Source of the DNA: a bacterium UBP9_UBA1432
Lineage (GTDB): Bacteria; Vulcanimicrobiota; Xenobia; Xenobiales; Xenobiaceae
Assembly (NCBI GenBank): GCA_002329445.1
Contig: DCTU01000315.1
Span: 7,274 to 16,458, forward strand
DNA: 9,185 nucleotides
Direction of reading: 5' to 3'
Shown: piece by piece, positions 5,579 to 9,185 of the stretch
Numbering within the stretch: position 1 is the first letter of the stretch
How the letters are laid out: each line of letters starts with the position of its first letter
The notes under the pieces: model-generated
The model's input: only the letters and a program-made list of their open reading frames with translations
What the model was told of the DNA's origin: nothing
The model's database searches: none
Translations under genes and position numbers: made by a program

Positions 5579-7687
5579 ATGACCCCGAAGTTCGGTTCCG
5601 GCTCGAAATCCAAACCCAATCTCCCGGCCAAGGGGAGCGCACCTGCCGCCGGAACCCCGGGAGGCCCGAACAAGGGGCTGATCCGCAAGGAGACGCACGT
5701 CAAGAGCGCCCTGGCAGGGAAGACGCCCCAGGCCACCGACGACTCCGACAAGCCCGTCCTGGGGGACATCAACGAACCTCTGGACGAGGCCCTGGCCGAG
5801 GTTGAGGTCAAGCTGGCCCAGGCCCCCGCGGACCGCGAGCTGCATGTCCGCCGGTACAAGATCCTGCGCAAGATGGCGGATCGCGCCGCCATGCGGGCGG
5901 CCCTGCAGCAGGCGGCTCGGCAGTGCGGAGACCCGTTCTTCGGGGTCAAGCTGGCCGAAGCCCTGGAGGAGGAAGGCGCCTACCACAAGGCGCTGGAGTG
6001 GCGACGCTGGGTGGCCCAATTCGAGCCCGACGACCCGGACACCATCCGGCGCCTGGCGGCCACGGCCGTGCGCGCAGGGGCCCTGGAAACCGCCGAAGAG
6101 AGCTACAGCCACCTGCTGGAGGTGCGCAGCAAGGATGATGCGCCGCTGGGCGGCACCTTCTTCGAAGAGATGCTGGGCAAGGGCCTGGATCTGGAAACCC
6201 GCAAGAGCCTGCAGAAGATGGGCTTGCGTCTGCTCAACCAGGCCCTGGCCACGCGCAAGAACAGCCCCTCGCTCCTGGAAGCTGCTGCCCGCCTGGCCTA
6301 TCGCGCGAAGGATCTCAAAGCCGCCCAGGCCGCCTACGAGAAGGCCATCCACGCCAACTCCAAGCACAAGAACGTCGACCAGTGGAAGTCCGAGCTGCTG
6401 AGAGTCTACGCGCACCTGGGCCTGCAGGATCGCTGGCACGCCCTCAACGAGAGCCTGATCAAGAGCCTCTCCAAGGCTGTTCGCGAGGCCCGCGGGGACA
6501 CCCGCGCCTGGAACATGCTGGCCAACCTTCAGATCCAGGCGGGACGCTTCGAAGAGGCAATCGCCACCCTCAAAGAGTCCCTGCGGGCCGATTCCAAGAA
6601 TGCCCAGGCCCTCTGGGAACTGGGGCGCCTCTATGTGCGCATGGGCCGCTCCCAGGAGGCGGTGGACTACTACCAGGACATCATCAACGATCCAGGCGAG
6701 AAGAAGTCGGTCCGCCGGGCCATCGAACGGGCCCTGGCCGAGCTGTACTTCAAGCTGGGCCGCTACCCCGAGGCCCTGGAAATCTACATGCGGGAAGAGG
6801 ACTCCAACATCCGCATGATCGCCCCGATCTACGAAGCGGTCGGTGAGATTGAGGAGGCCCAGGCCCTCTACCTCAAGTCGGTGGCCCAGGCCCCCCGCGA
6901 CGCCAAAGGGCACCTGGGCCTGGCCGAGTACTGGGTCCGCCGCGAGGACTGGCCCCAGGCAGCCGAGGCCGCCCGCGAGGGCCTGCGCTGCACCTACGCC
7001 ACCGAGGAGGTGCACTCCAACCTGGCGGTGGCCCTGGCTACGGCCCAGATGAAGATGTCCCAGGTCAACGAGGCCCTCCAGACCATGGAAGAGATCTGCG
7101 TGGCCTATCCGGACTCGATCCAGCAGATCTTCCGGAAGGTCAAGCTGATCCTCCTCCAGGGCCGCAAGGAGGAGGCCATGCACCTGGCCGAAGAGGTGCG
7201 GGTCTCGGCTCAGCACCAGACGGGATGCGCCCCCTCCTCTTCGACCCTGTGGACCCTGCTGGGAGATACATGCTCGCTGCTGGGTCGAATCGACGAGGCT
7301 CAGCAGGCCTACGCCCAGGCGCTGAAATACGACGCCATGGACGCCACCGCCGTGCGTGGCCTGGGCATCCTGGCCGAGAAGCAAGGGGACCTGGCTCAAG
7401 CTCTGGAGCTGTACGAGCGCTTCGTGGTGCTGGACCCCCTGAACCTGGCAACCCCCACCATCCGGCAGCGCATCAAGACCTTGCAGGCCAAGGGGTTTCG
7501 CCGACCGGCCCCGCCTCCGGTGCTGAGTCCGGAGGTTGCCCACGTCGGCCCCCCTCCCGCCCCGGTCGGCCGACCGGGCTTCCCAGGCCTGCCCCCCAAG
7601 CCGGGCGCCGCCTCTGCTGGCCCCCAGAACCGGGAAGGCTGGCTGGGTGACGGCTCTGTGGAGGACTGGTACAACCCTGGCGGATGA
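5579..7687 (+). CDS. Large cytoplasmic TPR-repeat protein
   Basis: 702 residues, no signal peptide and no membrane span, so probably cytoplasmic. The first about 65 residues are basic, Pro/Gly/Lys-rich and likely disordered. From about 70 to 635 the protein is almost wholly helical with tandem TPR units. The clearest are at 309-340 (AWNMLANLQIQAGRFEEAI...), 342-372 (ALWELGRLYVRMGRSQEAV...), 380-407, 444-474, 556-587 (LWTLLGDTCSLLGRIDEAQ...) and 589-621; weaker units lie at 120-185, 232-264, 411-440 and 477-545. A Pro-rich linker (642-680) leads to a short tail with Trp688, Trp697 and Tyr698 (GWLGDGSVEDWYNPGG). TPR arrays are protein-binding scaffolds; no enzyme domain is visible, and the partner is unknown. 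The gene is divergent from the PASTA kinase and followed after 22 bases by a histidine kinase gene, so it is likely co-transcribed with the latter. Strand choice is firm: the long opposite frame has no recognisable domain. Confidence 0.93.
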   Translation: MTPKFGSGSKSKPNLPAKGSAPAAGTPGGPNKGLIRKETHVKSALAGKTPQATDDSDKPVLGDINEPLDEALAEVEVKLAQAPADRELHVRRYKILRKMADRAAMRAALQQAARQCGDPFFGVKLAEALEEEGAYHKALEWRRWVAQFEPDDPDTIRRLAATAVRAGALETAEESYSHLLEVRSKDDAPLGGTFFEEMLGKGLDLETRKSLQKMGLRLLNQALATRKNSPSLLEAAARLAYRAKDLKAAQAAYEKAIHANSKHKNVDQWKSELLRVYAHLGLQDRWHALNESLIKSLSKAVREARGDTRAWNMLANLQIQAGRFEEAIATLKESLRADSKNAQALWELGRLYVRMGRSQEAVDYYQDIINDPGEKKSVRRAIERALAELYFKLGRYPEALEIYMREEDSNIRMIAPIYEAVGEIEEAQALYLKSVAQAPRDAKGHLGLAEYWVRREDWPQAAEAAREGLRCTYATEEVHSNLAVALATAQMKMSQVNEALQTMEEICVAYPDSIQQIFRKVKLILLQGRKEEAMHLAEEVRVSAQHQTGCAPSSSTLWTLLGDTCSLLGRIDEAQQAYAQALKYDAMDATAVRGLGILAEKQGDLAQALELYERFVVLDPLNLATPTIRQRIKTLQAKGFRRPAPPPVLSPEVAHVGPPPAPVGRPGFPGLPPKPGAASAGPQNREGWLGDGSVEDWYNPGG

Positions 7688-7697
7688 GGGACTCGTC

Positions 7698-7705
7698 GGA
7701 GGGGG
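7698..7705 (+). promoter_or_regulatory. Ribosome binding site of the histidine kinase gene
   Basis: GGAGGGGG lies in the 22-base gap after the TPR stop; its GGAGG core ends seven bases before ATG 7710. It supports that ATG as the start and suggests that the two genes share one transcript. Confidence 0.7.
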
Positions 7706-7709
7706 TCTG

Positions 7710-9185
7710 ATGGTCCAGGAGGCGTTCCAGGCACTGGGGTTCAACGCAGCCATGCTGCTGGCCATCGTCTTCGTGTATGACCTGGCCCTGGCCAACCCCA
7801 TGCGGTTGCAGACCCCCGCCCTGAAGGTCCTGGCCGGATTCTGCCTCAGCGCCATCGCCGTCTCGGTCATGCAGGTTCCCTGGGTCTTCGGGCAGGGAAT
7901 CGTCTTCGACACCCGCTCGGTCTTGATCGGCGTCTGCGGACTCTTCTTCGGGGGGATCCCCGTCGTGGTGGTCATGGGCATGGCCGCCCTGGCTCGAGTC
8001 CTGCAGGGCGGCGGTCAGGCCGTGTTGACCGGGATCATCGTCATCTCCATCTCGGGCATCCTGGGTCTGGCCTGGCGCCGGCGCCTGAGGCGCGACCTGA
8101 CCAGCCTGCGGTTCCTGGACCTCTGGAAATTCGGCATCGTGCTCCATGTGGCCATGCTGGTCGCGATGCTGACCATCCCCTGGCCGACCGCACTGGACGT
8201 CATCCGGACCATCTGGTTTCCCGTCATGGCCATCTATCCGCTGGCCACCGCCGTCCTGGGGATGCTGATGGTGAACCGCCTGAAGCGGGAGTTGGCCGCC
8301 GAGGAGCTGGCTGTCCGCGAGGATCAGTACCGGACCCTCTTTGAGACCATGGTCCAGGGCGTTCTCTGCCACGATCCCGACGGCCGCATCCTGTCCGCCA
8401 ATCCGGCGGCCACCGAAATCCTCGGGCTTCCGAATGAGCAGATCGTGGGACGGAATCTCTTCAACCAGCCCTGGTTCAAGCTGGCCGAGGATGGCTCGGA
8501 GCTGACCGCCGACCAGAGTCCCTCCCGCCAGGCCCTCACCACCGGACGCCCCGTGCGCAACCTGGTCCAGGCGGTCGATCGTCCTCAGGGCGAACGGCGC
8601 CTGGTCCGGACCGCGACCATCCCCCGTCTGGCGACGGGCGAAACCCGTCCCGATCAGGTCTATGTGGTCTTCGAGGATATCACCGAGCGCCGGCAGGCAG
8701 CCGCCGAGAAAGCGGCCATCGAAGGCCGCCTGGCCCAGTCCCGCAAGCTGGAGTCCTTGGGACTGATGGCCGGCGGAGTGGCGCACGACTTCAACAACCT
8801 GCTGCTGGGCATCCTGGGCAACGTCGAGCTGCTCCGCGAGACGCTGCCCGCGTCGTCCCCCCAGCAGGAGAATCTCGGTTTGATCCACCTGGCAGCCCAG
8901 CGCGCTGCCAAGCTGACCCGAGGCCTGCTGACCTTCGGGCGGGGTTCGGTCGGGCACCCCACCTCGCTGGACGCCAACCAGACGGTCGGTGAAATCGCCG
9001 ATTTGCTGCGGCGCACCCTGCCGGCCACCATGGACATCGTCCGGGACTTCCAGGCCGGCGCCTGGAACATCCGATGGGATGCCACCCAACTGACCCAGGT
9101 CTTGTTGAACCTGGCCGTCAACGCCCGCGACGCCATGCAGGGGAAGGGCACGCTGACGCTGTGCACCCGCAACCGGAAGGTCGAC
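7710..9185 (+). CDS. Sensor histidine kinase with LytS-type 5TM domain and PAS domain (3' truncated by window)
   Basis: The frame runs from ATG 7710 through 492 codons to the window edge without a stop. Residues about 10-190 hold roughly six hydrophobic segments. The part around 67-120 (DTRSVLIGVCGLFFGG, then RVLQGGGQAVLTG) fits the 5TM-LYT sensor domain of LytS/BtsS-like proteins. A PAS domain follows (about 207-327, starting YRTLFETMVQGVLC and ending VVFEDITERR). The HisKA dimerisation domain (about 340-412) has its phosphoacceptor His359 in GGVAHDFNNLL, the HDFNN type frequent in hybrid kinases. The start of the ATPase domain is visible with its N-box (NLAVNARDAM; Asn467, Asn471). The G-boxes, and any receiver domain, lie beyond the window. 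The protein should sit in the inner membrane, sense a small molecule or membrane state and phosphorylate a response regulator. The ligand cannot be read from the sequence; some LytS-family relatives (BtsS) sense pyruvate. Confidence 0.93.
   Translation, partial: MVQEAFQALGFNAAMLLAIVFVYDLALANPMRLQTPALKVLAGFCLSAIAVSVMQVPWVFGQGIVFDTRSVLIGVCGLFFGGIPVVVVMGMAALARVLQGGGQAVLTGIIVISISGILGLAWRRRLRRDLTSLRFLDLWKFGIVLHVAMLVAMLTIPWPTALDVIRTIWFPVMAIYPLATAVLGMLMVNRLKRELAAEELAVREDQYRTLFETMVQGVLCHDPDGRILSANPAATEILGLPNEQIVGRNLFNQPWFKLAEDGSELTADQSPSRQALTTGRPVRNLVQAVDRPQGERRLVRTATIPRLATGETRPDQVYVVFEDITERRQAAAEKAAIEGRLAQSRKLESLGLMAGGVAHDFNNLLLGILGNVELLRETLPASSPQQENLGLIHLAAQRAAKLTRGLLTFGRGSVGHPTSLDANQTVGEIADLLRRTLPATMDIVRDFQAGAWNIRWDATQLTQVLLNLAVNARDAMQGKGTLTLCTRNRKVD

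Noticed and set aside
5549..7981. Very long minus-strand open frame (810 codons) opposite the TPR and histidine kinase genes
   Set aside because: It is the antisense frame of a GC-rich gene with strong third-position bias, which removes stop codons. Its protein is Gly/Leu/His/Gln-rich with no recognisable domain, while the plus strand shows clear TPR units and a ribosome binding site.
7473..9089. Minus-strand open frame (538 codons) opposite the histidine kinase
   Set aside because: Composition is dominated by Gly, Gln, Asp and His as in shadow frames; the plus strand encodes unmistakable PAS and HDFNN histidine kinase motifs.

Overview
The window is GC-rich bacterial DNA (roughly two-thirds G+C by eye, strong G/C bias at third codon positions), densely coding, with no RNA genes, insertion sequences, CRISPR arrays or phage genes that I can see. 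The gene content (a PASTA-domain Ser/Thr kinase, a lipoprotein-like envelope protein, a large soluble TPR protein and a HDFNN-type sensor histidine kinase with a LytS-type 5TM sensor) suggests a free-living high-GC bacterium with elaborate signalling. Myxococcota/Deltaproteobacteria, Acidobacteriota or a related candidate phylum would all fit; the sequence does not settle this, and no step here relied on a database search.

Layout. The window has two divergent blocks separated by a short control region near 5357-5578. The left block is read on the minus strand, in transcription order: a membrane PASTA Ser/Thr kinase (3272-5356, possibly starting further upstream), a 142-bp gap with two adjacent hairpins, a kinase-less membrane PASTA protein (2077-3129), ribulose-phosphate 3-epimerase (rpe, 1433-2080, overlapping the PASTA gene by 4 bases), a probable lipoprotein or membrane-anchored envelope protein (148-1467, overlapping rpe by 35 bases) and perhaps the first codons of another gene (1-93). 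The right block is read on the plus strand: a 702-residue TPR-repeat protein (5579-7687) and, 22 bases later, a 5TM-LYT/PAS/histidine kinase (7710 onward) cut by the window end.

How the genes may work together. The left block resembles the prpC-prkC-rsgA-rpe neighbourhood known from Firmicutes: a PASTA kinase just upstream of rpe. Here, however, the RsgA gene is replaced by a second PASTA protein without a kinase domain, and no PP2C phosphatase lies in the window. The kinase and the solitary PASTA protein both put PASTA repeats outside the membrane, so they could sense the same cell-wall ligand (inference). The kinase has a catalytic loop unlike the usual HRDxKxxN form, and its juxtamembrane segment repeats a hexapeptide of its own activation loop. 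These are the two observations I consider most worth checking. The right block pairs a soluble TPR protein with a membrane histidine kinase. Whether the two blocks form one signalling circuit is unknown; only their divergent arrangement is seen.
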